Positions 25,444-34,347 of a DNA stretch of 64,000 bases are shown here, piece by piece (the first letter of the stretch is position 1; the number at the start of each line of letters is the position of its first letter). Where the stretch lies: the NCBI RefSeq assembly GCF_016056295.1, contig NZ_JAECZB010000003.1, positions 62,001 through 126,000 of the forward strand. The letters are read 5' to 3'. Position numbers and translations under genes: made by a program. The notes under the pieces are model-generated. The model was not told the origin of the DNA and did not search any database. It was given only the letters and a program-made list of their open reading frames with translations. Source of the DNA: Atlanticothrix silvestris CENA357 (GTDB lineage Bacteria; Cyanobacteriota; Cyanobacteriia; Cyanobacteriales; Nostocaceae).

Positions 25444-26973
25444 ATGCTTGCTAGAGTCTGGAGTGCATCAATTGTGGGCATCGATGCCGTTAAAGTAGGC
25501 GTGGAAGTCGATGTGTCAGGAGGATTACCAGGAATTGTGATCTTGGGACTACCAGATGCAGCAATTCAAGAATCAAAAGAAAGGGTGAAAGCAACTTTGA
25601 AGAATGCTGGTTTTGCCTTTCCGATGAGGAAAATTGTGATTAACTTAACTCCGGCAGATTTACGCAAGGAAGGGCCTTGTTTTGATTTGCCTATTAGTGT
25701 CGGAATTTTAGCAGCTTCTGAACAAGTGAGTGCTAATTTGCTCGGAGATTATCTGTTTTTAGGCGAAGTTTCTTTAGACGGTAGTTTAAGGCCTGTAGCA
25801 GGTGTTTTACCCATTGCTGCAACGGCTCAAGAGATGGGAATTGCTGGTTTAATTCTCCCTGCTGATAATGCCCAAGAAGCAGCAGTGGTAAAAGGATTAG
25901 CTGTTTACGGCTGCAAAAATCTGGGTGAGGTGGTTGATTTATTAAATAATCCCGGACTTTACAAATCTGTACAACTCAACGAGTTAGAAAAGTTACCACA
26001 AACATTCTATCCTGGTGCCGATTTGCAGGATGTGAAAGGACAAGCTCATGCTCGGCGTGCTTTAGAAATTGCTGCTGCTGGTGGACACAATTTAATTTTT
26101 GTTGGGCCGCCTGGTAGTGGAAAAACCATGCTAGCACGACGCTTACCAGGGATTCTGCCGCCGTTAGAATTTGCTGAGGCTTTAGAAGTGACTCGGATTC
26201 ATTCAGTAGCAGGTTTATTAAAAAATCGTGGTTCATTAGTACGCGATCGCCCTTTCCGCAGCCCCCATCATTCAGCATCTGGGCCTTCTTTGGTTGGCGG
26301 TGGTAGCTTTCCTCGTCCGGGAGAGATTTCTCTATCACACCGGGGTATTCTTTTTTTGGATGAACTTACAGAATTTAAACGTGATGTGTTGGAATTTCTG
26401 CGTCAGCCTCTAGAAGATGGCTGCGTGACCATTTCCCGCACCAGACAATCAGTGATGTTTCCGGCGCAATTTACATTGGTGGCGAGTACCAATCCCTGTC
26501 CTTGTGGTTACTATGGCGATACCATCCAGCAGTGTACTTGTTCACCAAGGCAACGTGAACAATATTGGGCTAAGCTTTCTGGCCCTTTAATGGATCGAAT
26601 TGATTTGCAAGTAGCGGTGAATCGCTTAAAACCAGAAGAAATTACCCAACAACCGACAGGAGAAACATCCCTGTCAGTAAGAGAAAGAGTACTACAAGCT
26701 CGCGATCGCGCCATTGTCCGCTTTCAAGGAGAATCAAATCTGCGTTGTAATGCCCAAATCCAAAGCCGTCATCTCCAGAGGTGGTGTAAGCTAAATGATG
26801 CTAGTCGAATTTTATTAGAAGCGGCAATTAAAAAATTAGGTTTATCAGCCAGGGCAAGCGATCGCATTCTCAAAGTAGCGCGGACTATTGCAGATTTAGC
26901 TGGTGATGATCACCTAAAAGCTAACCATCTGGCCGAAGCGATTCAGTATCGCACAATAGATAGAATGCAATAA
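25444..26973 (+). CDS. comM: YifB/ComM-family Mg-chelatase-like AAA+ ATPase
   Basis: A 509-residue hexameric AAA+ helicase-like protein; ComM promotes branch migration during natural transformation. The N-terminal LonC-like domain (WSASIVGIDAVKVGVEVDVSGGLPGIVILGLPDAAIQESKERV) is followed by Walker A GPPGSGKTMLARRLPGILPP, Walker B ILFLDELTEF, the sensor-type VASTNPCPCGYYGD with Cys pairs, and the C-terminal domain with LSARASDRILKVARTIADLAG. All blocks are intact and length is standard. The only good start is the ATG before LARVWSASIVG. The gene is single, with a 400-bp AT-rich upstream region. Many cyanobacteria are naturally competent, which suits this role. Confidence 0.92.
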   Translation: MLARVWSASIVGIDAVKVGVEVDVSGGLPGIVILGLPDAAIQESKERVKATLKNAGFAFPMRKIVINLTPADLRKEGPCFDLPISVGILAASEQVSANLLGDYLFLGEVSLDGSLRPVAGVLPIAATAQEMGIAGLILPADNAQEAAVVKGLAVYGCKNLGEVVDLLNNPGLYKSVQLNELEKLPQTFYPGADLQDVKGQAHARRALEIAAAGGHNLIFVGPPGSGKTMLARRLPGILPPLEFAEALEVTRIHSVAGLLKNRGSLVRDRPFRSPHHSASGPSLVGGGSFPRPGEISLSHRGILFLDELTEFKRDVLEFLRQPLEDGCVTISRTRQSVMFPAQFTLVASTNPCPCGYYGDTIQQCTCSPRQREQYWAKLSGPLMDRIDLQVAVNRLKPEEITQQPTGETSLSVRERVLQARDRAIVRFQGESNLRCNAQIQSRHLQRWCKLNDASRILLEAAIKKLGLSARASDRILKVARTIADLAGDDHLKANHLAEAIQYRTIDRMQ

Positions 26974-27072
26974 TTAAGTTGAGACAGACTACAAACCTCG
27001 TTATAGATTAATAAATGTATCTATAACACCTAACTAATTCAGGCTTGGTTTTTCACAGCAAAGGGTTTGGAA

Positions 27073-28560
27073 ATGTTTTCTTCGTCAGAAGCTCCCATAA
27101 TTGGGACAATTTTACTAGTAGCTTTGGGTATTGTAGGTTGGGGCTTTTATCGCGCCAGACCTTTTGGTAAACTGGGAATCTTAGCCTGGTTGCAGTCTGT
27201 GGTGTTAATGACTCCCTGGCTGTTGTTCTTTGGTTTGTTTGCAGCAAGAATTTACATCAACATCGCGGGTATCTTATTTTTGGTAGTGGTTTCCGCTGGA
27301 TTGTACATATATTTGGGAAGACAGCTACGCTCAGCTGGGCAGGATGCCATACTTAAGCAGCGAGCAACAGAAAGGTTAGCTGCTGATTCCGCCCCGGAAA
27401 CAAATAACAATACTCCAGCGATCAATGAGGCACTAAAAGCCGATGTCTTAACCATTCCAGAAGAAGACTTAAACGCCATTAAAGGCATTTTTGGGATTGA
27501 TACATTTTTTGCCACAGAAACGATCGCCTACCAAGAAGGAGCCATTTTTAAAGGTAATCTCCGGGGAGAACCAGAAGAGGTTCACAATCGCTTAACTGAG
27601 AGTTTAAAAGAACAAATGGGTGATAAATATCGCCTATTTTTGGTAGAAAACACAGATAAAAGACCCGTGGTAATTGTCCTACCTAGTAGCAATGACCCAC
27701 GTCCAACATCGTTATCGCAAAAAGCCTTTGCTGCTATCCTTTTGGTGGCAACGATCGCTACCAGCCTTGAAACTGGGGGGTTACTGCTAAATTTTGATAT
27801 ATTAGCTAATCCAGAACGATATACAGATGCCTTACCTATAGGTGCTGGGCTATTGGCAGTTTTGATTGCCCATGAAATCGGGCATTGGTTACTTGCTCGT
27901 CGCCACAAAGTTCGTCTAAGCTGGCCTTTCTTTTTGCCTGCTGTCCAAATTGGGTCTTTTGGTGCAATTACTCGCTTTGAGTCTTTGTTACCTAATCGCA
28001 AGGTACTATTTGATATTGCTTTAGCAGGGCCAGCCTTTGGTGGAATTGTTTCTCTATTAATGCTAATCACTGGCTTGCTGCTTTCCCATCCAGGCAGTTT
28101 ATTTCAATTGCCCAATCAGTTTTTCCAAGGCTCGATTCTTGTAGGCAGTTTAGCGCGAGTTGTGCTTGGTTCGGCTTTACAGTCGCCATTGGTAGATGTT
28201 CATCCCTTGGTAGTGATTGGTTGGCTGGGTTTGGTAATCACCGCCTTGAATTTGATGCCGGCTGGACAACTAGATGGCGGCCGCATTGTTCAGGCAATTT
28301 ATGGGCGCAAAACAGCAGAAAGAGCAACAATCATCACTTTAATTTTGTTGGCGTTAGTATCTTTTGGGAATGCTCTTGCCTTGTACTGGTTAGTCGTGAT
28401 TGTATTCTTACAACGGGATTTAGAACGACCCAGCTTGAATGAAATCAGCGAACCCGATGATGCTAGAGCCGGTTTAGGTCTTTTGGCGTTATTTTTGATG
28501 ATTAGCACCCTCTTACCCTTGACCCCTGGTTTGGCTGGGCGTTTGGGAATTGGTGGTTAG
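27073..28560 (+). CDS. Site-2 protease family (EGY-like) membrane metalloprotease
   Basis: An intramembrane zinc protease of family M50. An N-terminal membrane region of two or three helices is followed by a cytosolic domain with GNLRG near residue 162, the motif typical of plant EGY1/EGY2 and cyanobacterial homologues. The catalytic HEIGH lies near residues 267-271 (LIAHEIGHWLLARRH), and the third ligand is in LNLMPAGQLDGGRIVQAIYG. Several hydrophobic helices surround these. Cyanobacterial members act in envelope or thylakoid signalling and stress. I prefer the ATG at MFSSSEAP, which has AAGGG upstream, over the TTG two codons earlier. It converges on tsaB. Confidence 0.88.
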   Translation: MFSSSEAPIIGTILLVALGIVGWGFYRARPFGKLGILAWLQSVVLMTPWLLFFGLFAARIYINIAGILFLVVVSAGLYIYLGRQLRSAGQDAILKQRATERLAADSAPETNNNTPAINEALKADVLTIPEEDLNAIKGIFGIDTFFATETIAYQEGAIFKGNLRGEPEEVHNRLTESLKEQMGDKYRLFLVENTDKRPVVIVLPSSNDPRPTSLSQKAFAAILLVATIATSLETGGLLLNFDILANPERYTDALPIGAGLLAVLIAHEIGHWLLARRHKVRLSWPFFLPAVQIGSFGAITRFESLLPNRKVLFDIALAGPAFGGIVSLLMLITGLLLSHPGSLFQLPNQFFQGSILVGSLARVVLGSALQSPLVDVHPLVVIGWLGLVITALNLMPAGQLDGGRIVQAIYGRKTAERATIITLILLALVSFGNALALYWLVVIVFLQRDLERPSLNEISEPDDARAGLGLLALFLMISTLLPLTPGLAGRLGIGG

Positions 28561-28602
28561 CAGTTCTAGCTCAAATCTCAGACATAGAGCGCCTCCTATC
28601 AG

Positions 28603-29289
28603 TTAAAGTTCTACCGGATGCTGCCCATAATACGGCAAAGCTTCTGACCAATTAGGACACTTGCCTTGTTGCCATTCTAGATAAGCTAATTCTAAAATGC
28701 TTGTCACTGTTGCTGCTAGCCCAGATTTAGCCTCAACTAGCTGATAATCGGTATTCCAGTTAGCTAAAGTTTTCTGCCATGCTTCTGGTGTGAATACTGT
28801 ATCTGGCAATAAGGCTGTTAGTCCACAAGTATCTGGCATAAGCTGATAAATAGCAGCAAAAATTTTACCCCGTTGTGCTGGCATTTCTACAGCGATCGCT
28901 TGATTCCTGTTATGTTGATTAACAACAGGGGTTGAGGAAATCTCCGATATATATTTTGACCAAGCCACTGCGGCTAAAGTAGAAATAGCAAATACAGGAA
29001 TATCTAACTGTTGTCCTAAAGTGCGGGCAAGGACAACACCAATGCGAGTTCCTGTAAATCCTCCAGGCCCTTTAGCGACTGCAATAAATGCCAAGTCTGC
29101 CCAAGTTTGGGGTTTAATAAATTCAATCAGATATTGATGTATATAACTAGATACTTCACGCCCCAAATTCCAAACATCGGTGCGAGTTTCGCCAGCAAAA
29201 TTACTAATTGCTAAGCCCAATTCGGGAGTAGTGGTATGTAGTGATAAAGCGTATTTTTGAGATGTCGGTTGTTTTAGTTCAGTTGTCAA
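28603..29289 (-). CDS. tsaB: tRNA t6A biosynthesis protein TsaB
   Basis: TsaB is the inactive Kae1-like partner that supports TsaD in threonylcarbamoylation of tRNA A37. The N-terminal ASKHA motif reads YALSLHTTTPELGLAI, and the hallmark VAKGPGGFTGTRIGVVLARTLGQQLDIPVFAISTLAA is intact. The later segment QRGKIFAAIYQL is also typical. The upstream in-frame extension (WDQKWSMIPALINC...) does not look conserved, so the TTG start at LTTELKQPTS is preferred; this gives about 228 residues. The gene is single and converges on the site-2 protease gene. Confidence 0.85.
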   Translation of the reverse strand: MTTELKQPTSQKYALSLHTTTPELGLAISNFAGETRTDVWNLGREVSSYIHQYLIEFIKPQTWADLAFIAVAKGPGGFTGTRIGVVLARTLGQQLDIPVFAISTLAAVAWSKYISEISSTPVVNQHNRNQAIAVEMPAQRGKIFAAIYQLMPDTCGLTALLPDTVFTPEAWQKTLANWNTDYQLVEAKSGLAATVTSILELAYLEWQQGKCPNWSEALPYYGQHPVEL

Positions 29290-29394
29290 AGCTATACCAA
29301 TTTTAAATTTATATAAGAAAGAAGCTGATAAGCAATTTATCAGTGCTGGAATCATACTCCACTTTTGATCCCACACCGAACACCTCTGGTATTA

Positions 29395-29422
29395 AATCAG
29401 TTATCAGTTATCAGTTATCGCG
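29395..29422. repeat. Heptameric STRR repeat (CAGTTAT)
   Basis: Three to four tandem CAGTTAT units lie immediately upstream of tsaB. This is a short tandemly repeated repetitive (STRR) sequence of the type found in heterocyst-forming cyanobacteria. It has no coding capacity. Confidence 0.7.
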
Positions 29423-29748
29423 GTTGGTAACTGACATAGCATAGCAATCCTAAATGATTTATGAGAAAACACGTTAAGTCCCCTAAACTTCCCAAAGTAC
29501 TCACAGTTAGCTGGGCCGTTGAAGCCGTTGCTCCAGAAAGGTGGCTACTTAGAACATCGAAGTCAAACACCTATCGGTATCCAGGTACTGTGGCGAGGTT
29601 GGTTAAAGTTACACGACCTTTGTGAGGGTTGGCTGCTTGCAAAAGAGACTTAGGAGCCACGCAAAAATAACTTGAACACTTTTGATTGGGAAGTAAAGCT
29701 AACAGCTTATCCCAGTTGAATTTGTACAACTTATTTTTACATGATGCC

Positions 29749-29955
29749 TTAACGGGAAAAGTCAGGTTGTTGTTGACGATTGAGAATATCTCGCCCAATT
29801 TGCCAGTAGAGCAATACTAACTATTTGTTGACAGCAACCGCTGCCCGTAATTGAGCGCTAGAAATTCGTGTTTTTAATTCTTTTAAAAAGTCATCATAAC
29901 CAACGATATTAGATGCGCCACTTTGTGAAACTTCAGACTTATCGCTTTTAGTCAA
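29749..29955 (-). pseudogene. DUF1016/YhcG-type PD-(D/E)xK nuclease fragment
   Basis: The minus strand reads TKSDKSEVSQSGASNIVGYD, then DFLKELKTRISSAQLRAAVAVNK, then a TAG stop, then LVLLYWQIGRDILNRQQQPDFSR and TAA. This is the characteristic N-terminus of DUF1016 (YhcG-like) nuclease proteins, in which the VNxELVLLYWQIGxxIL segment is continuous. The in-frame TAG stands where Glu is expected (VNKE-LVLLYW). The sequence after the second stop no longer matches the family, so only about one fifth of the gene remains. It is a clear dead fragment, probably of a former defence or recombination-associated gene. Confidence 0.75.
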
Positions 29956-30422
29956 AAGAGGCAGGGGAGCAGGGAGCGCTTAGCAGGGAGAAGGATTGGA
30001 CGGAGCTTGTACCCCGACCAATCAAGAACGTCTTAGGAAGACGGGGCTTGATACCCATGTTCCGCTGATTAGAATATCTCTGGAAGGTAGAGGGATGGGC
30101 TACCCAGATAGATATGACCAAGAAAAGCTATGGAACGTATATAAAGCTAAGTTGCATCTAGAAGAAGTACTGAGTTTGCTGGATAATTAATCGCCCATCA
30201 CATGTTTATAGAATCCCCTCAAGTAGAGGATTTTTGATACAGAGGCTTAACACTAGAGGCTCAGATCCCCAACTTTTCAAAGAAGTCGGGGATCTTATTA
30301 TTCGCATATCAGCAGGGAGAAAAATGAGTAGCCTATACTTGAAATTAGCTAGAATGCTTGTAAGATAAGGATTTTATACTAGTTCAAAGTATTAAAATAT
30401 AATCACTAAAAGTATTGATATT
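29956..30422. other. Intergenic region with G-rich repeat, no convincing gene
   Basis: It begins with AGGCAGGGGAGCAGGGAGCG-type repeats common in these genomes. A 64-codon plus-strand frame at 29996-30190 (MDGACTPTNQERLRKTG...) ends in a helical KLHLEEVLSLLDN. I do not recognise it and no clear ribosome site precedes it. The stretch CCCCAACTTTTCAAAGAAGTCGGGG near 30268-30292 forms a terminator-like hairpin. Confidence 0.35.
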
Positions 30423-31775
30423 ATGTCGGTTTATCGTAATCTACAAGAAACTCACCTAAACCGTGCCCGTGCTAGTCTAAGGCAAGCGCTGTCTTGGTAT
30501 GGATATCTTCGTAAATCAGGACATTTATCATCCAATCCAGAATTAGCAGGCTTGGTAAAACCAGAATTAGAAGCATTAAGCTCGACACTCAGCAAGCTAG
30601 ACTCGAATGTAATTAAAATTGCTGCTTTTGGTTTGGTGAGTCGTGGCAAATCAGCAGTATTAAATGCTTTATTAGGAGACAAAATTCTGCAAACTGGGCC
30701 TCTAAATGGTGTCACCCAATGGCCGCGTTCGGTGCGGTGGCAACCAGGTGGTAAGGTACTGGTAGAGTTAATTGATACTCCCGGATTAGATGAAATTGAG
30801 GGTGAATCGCGATCGCTCATGGCACGAGAAGTGGCGCGTCAAGCTGATTTAATTTTATTTGTCGTCTCTGGTGATATTACACGTACTGAATATCAAGCAT
30901 TGTTGGAATTACGGCAGTCGCAAAAACCCCTGATTTTAGTATTTAACAAAATAGACTTATATCCAGATGTAGATCAGGCGGCGATTTACGAGAATTTACA
31001 ACAATTGGGTGCAGGAAATATCCAAGCCAAACCCCTACTACCTGATGAAATTGTCATGGTGGCGGCGGAACCAGCACCAATGGAAGTACGAGTTGAATGG
31101 CCTGATAATCGTGTTAGTTATGAATGGGAAACACCGCCCATCGAAATAGATGAACTCCAGCAGACAATTTTAAATATTCTCAATCGGGAAGGGCGATCGC
31201 TTCTGGCTTTAAATGCACTCATCCAAGCACGGGATGCAGAAGAGGCGATCGCTCAAAAAACTATCGACTTACGCGAACGAGAAGCCGAAGATATTATCTG
31301 GCAATTTACTAAATATAAAGCTTTGGCAGTCGGATTAAATCCCATCGCCTTTTTAGATATTTTGGGTGGAACTGTAGCTGATTTAGCTTTAATTCGCTCT
31401 CTAGCGAGGTTGTATGGTTTACCAATGACTAGCTATGAAGCCAGCAAAATTTTAAAAACGATTTTATTAAGCTGCGGTGGCTTACTGCTAGGAGAATTGG
31501 GTAGTAGTTTCTTATTAGGTTTAGGCAAAAGTACCGCTGCTTTAACTAGTGGTGAGAATCCCACCAATATTACTGCTTTTGCCGGCAGCGCGATCGCTCA
31601 AGCTGGTATTGCTGGTTATGGAGCATATTCTGTAGGTAAAGCTACTCAAGTTTATCTCGAAAAAGGCAGCACTTGGGGACAATTGGGCGCTAGTACTGTA
31701 ATTCAAGAAATTCTCTCTCAGGTTGACCAAAATACAATTCTGTATCGTCTGCAACAAGAATTAGGAATTAAGTAA
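30423..31775 (+). CDS. Era/dynamin-like GTPase with DUF697 domain
   Basis: A 450-residue GTP-binding protein with C-terminal membrane-associated DUF697. G1 is GLVSRGKSAVLNALLG (about residues 69-84), G3 is DTPGLDE, and G4 is FNKIDLY. The second half has FLDILGGTVADLALIRSLARLYGLPMTSYEASKILKTIL, the DUF697 signature, followed by two hydrophobic helices (LLSCGGLLLGELGSSFLLGL and FAGSAIAQAGIAGYGAYSVG). Such proteins are universal in cyanobacteria and are thought to act at membranes, but no defined function is known to me. The gene is single, preceded by a typical AT-rich promoter region. Confidence 0.85.
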   Translation: MSVYRNLQETHLNRARASLRQALSWYGYLRKSGHLSSNPELAGLVKPELEALSSTLSKLDSNVIKIAAFGLVSRGKSAVLNALLGDKILQTGPLNGVTQWPRSVRWQPGGKVLVELIDTPGLDEIEGESRSLMAREVARQADLILFVVSGDITRTEYQALLELRQSQKPLILVFNKIDLYPDVDQAAIYENLQQLGAGNIQAKPLLPDEIVMVAAEPAPMEVRVEWPDNRVSYEWETPPIEIDELQQTILNILNREGRSLLALNALIQARDAEEAIAQKTIDLREREAEDIIWQFTKYKALAVGLNPIAFLDILGGTVADLALIRSLARLYGLPMTSYEASKILKTILLSCGGLLLGELGSSFLLGLGKSTAALTSGENPTNITAFAGSAIAQAGIAGYGAYSVGKATQVYLEKGSTWGQLGASTVIQEILSQVDQNTILYRLQQELGIK

Positions 31776-31814
31776 TAAATAAAAAACTTTACACTAATTG
31801 TAAGAAAGATTTTT

Positions 31815-31950
31815 TGTTAGTGGTTAGTGGTTAGTGGTCAGTGGTCAGTGGTCAGTAGTAAAGTGAAAAGTGCGGTCTTAAGATATTAAACCAGATCAAA
31901 AATACCTGACAACTGACAACTGACACCTGACAACTGACAACTAACAACTG
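31815..31950. repeat. STRR repeat clusters in opposite orientation
   Basis: A run of TTAGTGG/TCAGTGG heptamers at 31817-31856 is followed 60 bp later by a run of ACAACTG heptamers at 31914-31950. The second run is roughly the reverse complement of the first, so the region could fold into a long hairpin. This is a non-coding STRR pair just downstream of the GTPase gene and could end its transcript. Confidence 0.75.
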
Positions 31951-32015
31951 ACAAATTTCTATCAAATTGTTCTATTAATAGCAGTAATTAATAGTCTGGT
32001 ATGCAACATTGAAAA

Positions 32016-32163
32016 AATGACCGCATCAGGATAGATGATCAAGGCTAAAATCTCAGGTTTTAGACTTCATAATTCGGATTTCATCCTTTAATGGACGGTG
32101 TTCACCACCGCAGTTTTCAAGTCAGTCTATTTAAACTGGAAATATGAGCTTTTTGCGGTCATT
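32016..32163 (+). ncRNA. Candidate structured leader RNA upstream of cp12
   Basis: A perfect 10-bp stem, AATGACCGCA (32016-32025) with TGCGGTCATT (32154-32163), encloses the region. Inside are AGGAT/ATCCT (32028-32032 with 32083-32087), which encloses AAGGCTAAAA/TTTTAGACTT (32041-32050 with 32058-32067, one G.A mismatch, 7-nt loop), then CGGTG/CACCG (32096-32100 with 32106-32110) and CAGTTT/AAACTG (32111-32116 with 32133-32138). The pattern, a closed multibranch with about four helices, is riboswitch-like. AAGGAAG, a possible ribosome site, follows immediately. I recognise no known RNA family in it. Structure was read by eye, without energy calculation. Confidence 0.5.
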
Positions 32164-32213
32164 AAGGAAGCTCACAGTCAATGTTTATATCAGTCAACAC
32201 AGGTCAAAGTATC

Positions 32214-32483
32214 ATGACAACAACCTTAGACACAGTTCAAGCTGCTGTAAATTCCGGAGCCAAAACTATCGAACAAGCAATCTTAGATGCTATTGTTGAA
32301 GCCCGCGAAACTTGTGAGATTGGTGGTGAAAATTCTGCTAACTGCGCTGTAGCTTGGGATATTGTGGAAGAATTACAAGCTGAAAAAGCTCATCAAAAAC
32401 AAGCAAAACAACGCAAAACTGCTTTAGAAAGCTACTGCGATCGCCATCCAGAAGCGGTAGAGTGTTTAATTTACGATGTTTAA
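32214..32483 (+). CDS. cp12: Calvin-cycle regulator CP12
   Basis: CP12 is a small redox-switched protein that links GAPDH and phosphoribulokinase into an inactive complex in the dark. Both cysteine pairs are present: ARETCEIGGENSANCAVAWD near residues 26-45 and ESYCDRHPEAVECLIYDV at the C-terminus. The core AVAWDIVEELQAEKAHQ is the CP12 signature. The start at MTTTLDTVQ fits the family and gives 89 residues; an ATG 11 codons earlier has the better ribosome site (AAGGAAG, 10 nt away) and is the alternative. A folded leader lies upstream. The 3' end overlaps the convergent tlyA gene by 4 bp. Confidence 0.93.
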   Translation: MTTTLDTVQAAVNSGAKTIEQAILDAIVEARETCEIGGENSANCAVAWDIVEELQAEKAHQKQAKQRKTALESYCDRHPEAVECLIYDV

Positions 32484-33298
32484 TGCTCTCGGAAATCAGC
32501 AACAGCTGATTGCGTCATTTTTTGAATCTCCTCTAAATTAGGCGATGGTGTTTCACTTTCCATTCCTAACCATAAGAGATACTCAATATTCCCTGCGGGG
32601 CCAGTAATCGGCGACCAAGTTAAGCCTTGATATTTCCATCCTAGTTCGTGAGCTGCTTGCAATACGAGGAAAATGGCATCAGCTTGGTCGTTAGGGTCGC
32701 GCACCACACCTTTTTTGCCGACGCGAGATTTTCCGACTTCAAACTGTGGTTTTACTAGTAACACCACTTCTCGGTTAGCTTGAGTTAATCGCCACAAAGC
32801 AGACAAAACCTTAGTTAAAGAAATAAACGATACATCCACCACCGCCAAATCAGGGAGAGGATCACCCTCACCATACAACTCATCAGGTGAGAGATGACGC
32901 AAGTTAGTACGTTCCCGCAAAACTACACGCGGATCATTTCGCAAACGCCAGTCAACTTGCCCATAACCGACATCAATGCCATAAACTAATTTTGCCCCGG
33001 CTTGTAGTAGGCAGTCTGTAAAACCACCTGTAGAAATACCACCATCTAAGCAAATACGTCCGATTGTGGGAATGGCAAACAATTCTAGGGCTTTGGTTAG
33101 TTTCTCACCTCCACGGGAAACAAACCGCGATCGCTCTTTAATTTTAATTTGAGCAGCAATATCAACTTCTGTACCAGATTTATCAACTATCTGGTCATTA
33201 ACCATCACTTCACCCGCTTGAATTAGCTTTTGTGCTAAAGCGCGAGAAGTGCATAAATTTAGCTCTACTAATAGTGTGTCGAGTCGTTGTTTAGCCAA
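32480..33298 (-). CDS. tlyA: TlyA-family rRNA methyltransferase (S4 + FtsJ domains)
   Basis: A 272-residue TlyA/hemolysin-A-type 2'-O-ribose methyltransferase of rRNA. The S4 RNA-binding domain is at the N-terminus (QRLDTLLVELNLCTSRALAQ, then IQAGEVMVND), followed by the Rossmann domain with FVSRGGEKLTKAL, CLDGGISTGGFTDCLLQAGA (SAM site) and YGIDVGYGQVDWRLRNDPRV. VVDVSFISLTKVL and LLVKPQFEVG supply catalytic-region residues. Length is standard. In many cyanobacteria the GGIS...GGF motif has DIGASTGGF; here it is LDGGISTGGF, a mild variant. Ends tail-to-tail with cp12. Confidence 0.92.
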   Translation of the reverse strand: MAKQRLDTLLVELNLCTSRALAQKLIQAGEVMVNDQIVDKSGTEVDIAAQIKIKERSRFVSRGGEKLTKALELFAIPTIGRICLDGGISTGGFTDCLLQAGAKLVYGIDVGYGQVDWRLRNDPRVVLRERTNLRHLSPDELYGEGDPLPDLAVVDVSFISLTKVLSALWRLTQANREVVLLVKPQFEVGKSRVGKKGVVRDPNDQADAIFLVLQAAHELGWKYQGLTWSPITGPAGNIEYLLWLGMESETPSPNLEEIQKMTQSAVADFREH

Positions 33299-33478
33299 TT
33301 AACTTTTTAAGCGTCCTAGAGTAGTTTCTTTCATTTGCATCCGCCAATTATAATAATTGCTAAAATCAATGCGATCGCTTTCCACTTCAAAAAAGTAAAC
33401 GCACTTTGTTCCTAAAATCAAAGTGCGATCGCAACACTTAACTTTTACAGGGCAGACATTTTGCCCGCCCAAACTTTC

Positions 33479-33988
33479 CTAAATATCTATCTCACTTAAC
33501 TCACGACTTAAATGGTCAAAAGGTTCATCTACAAAAGTAGTATCAGCCACACCCGCCGCAGCTACTTTTTCCTTAACCATATCCTTGAGAATTTGGATAC
33601 CGCGAACCGTTGGACTAATAGGTACTCCTAAAGAATTGTAAGTTTCTCGCAGTCCTTGCAATACTCGTTCATCCAACACATTTGTATTACCAGCAACTAA
33701 CGCATAAGTAGCGTAGCGTAGGTAATAATCCATATCCCGTAGGCAAGCCGCGTAACGACGAGTTGTATAGGCATTTCCACCAGGGCGAATTAACTCTGGT
33801 AATTCTTCAAATAATTCCAAACCAGCTTGCTTAACAAGTGCTGCTGCATTAGAATTTATCGCTGCTGCTGCTTGTATTCGTGCTGTGCCACTTTCAAAAT
33901 ATGATTTAAGGCTGTCGATCGCATTCCGGTCAAAATATCGACCAGTAATGTCATAATTCTTAATCAAGCTTGTCACTGCATCGCGCAT
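33479..33988 (-). CDS. apcF: Allophycocyanin beta-18 subunit
   Basis: ApcF is a phycobilisome core component found in the basal cylinders with ApcE. The sequence from MRDAVTSLIKNYDITGRYFD is typical. The chromophore cysteine lies in TRRYAACLRDMDYYLRYATYALVAG. It ends PFDHLSRELSEIDI, as in ApcF. The start at ATG with AGAAGGA just upstream is preferred to the in-frame TTG five codons earlier. At 169 residues it has normal length. It is divergent from glnA, and ApcF and glnA are neighbours in Nostoc PCC 7120 as I recall. ApcB is the alternative, but the beta-18 type is favoured by ERVLQGLRETYNSLGVPISP and the tail. Confidence 0.93.
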   Translation of the reverse strand: MRDAVTSLIKNYDITGRYFDRNAIDSLKSYFESGTARIQAAAAINSNAAALVKQAGLELFEELPELIRPGGNAYTTRRYAACLRDMDYYLRYATYALVAGNTNVLDERVLQGLRETYNSLGVPISPTVRGIQILKDMVKEKVAAAGVADTTFVDEPFDHLSRELSEIDI

Positions 33989-34206
33989 TCCTTCTTCTCC
34001 CAATTGTTGCTATCTATGGTTTGATATTAATTTGGCTGCATTGATGCACCAGTAAATTTTTGTGCTATTAAAAATAGATTCGGCACAAAAATAATCATCC
34101 GCTATTTAAGGATTTTATGTCAAAGTTGCCCCCCTCTGAGATGAACTTTCCAGTTTTGTGTAGATGATCAGGTAAAGGTTAATATAAGCTGTAATCCAGA
34201 TCATCT

Positions 34207-34249
34207 GTAACAAAAACTACAAAATTCTCTAATATCTAGAATTTATGAT
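34207..34249 (+). promoter_or_regulatory. NtcA-activated promoter of glnA
   Basis: A perfect NtcA box, GTA-N8-TAC (GTAACAAAAACTAC, 34207-34220), is followed after 23 nt by the -10-like TATGAT (34244-34249). This is the class II NtcA arrangement known for glnA in Anabaena. The predicted start of transcription is about 34256, giving a leader of about 90 nt. Confidence 0.88.
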
Positions 34250-34347
34250 ATTTCAGGTGTGTCACAACTGGGTGTCAGATCAGCAGGGTGAGGATGCTTT
34301 GGCGGATTCTGATTTTACTTTAGGAAATTGGTAGAGAAGGAGTAACA

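Noticed and set aside
29996-30190. 64-codon plus frame near the DUF1016 relic
   Set aside because: Not recognised, begins within a G-rich repeat and has no credible ribosome site; left as a note in the intergenic entry.
32041-32087. tRNA-like look of part of the cp12 leader (AATTCGGATTTC)
   Set aside because: No acceptor stem, anticodon arm or T-arm of proper length can be drawn; the closing stem and hairpins fit a leader RNA better.
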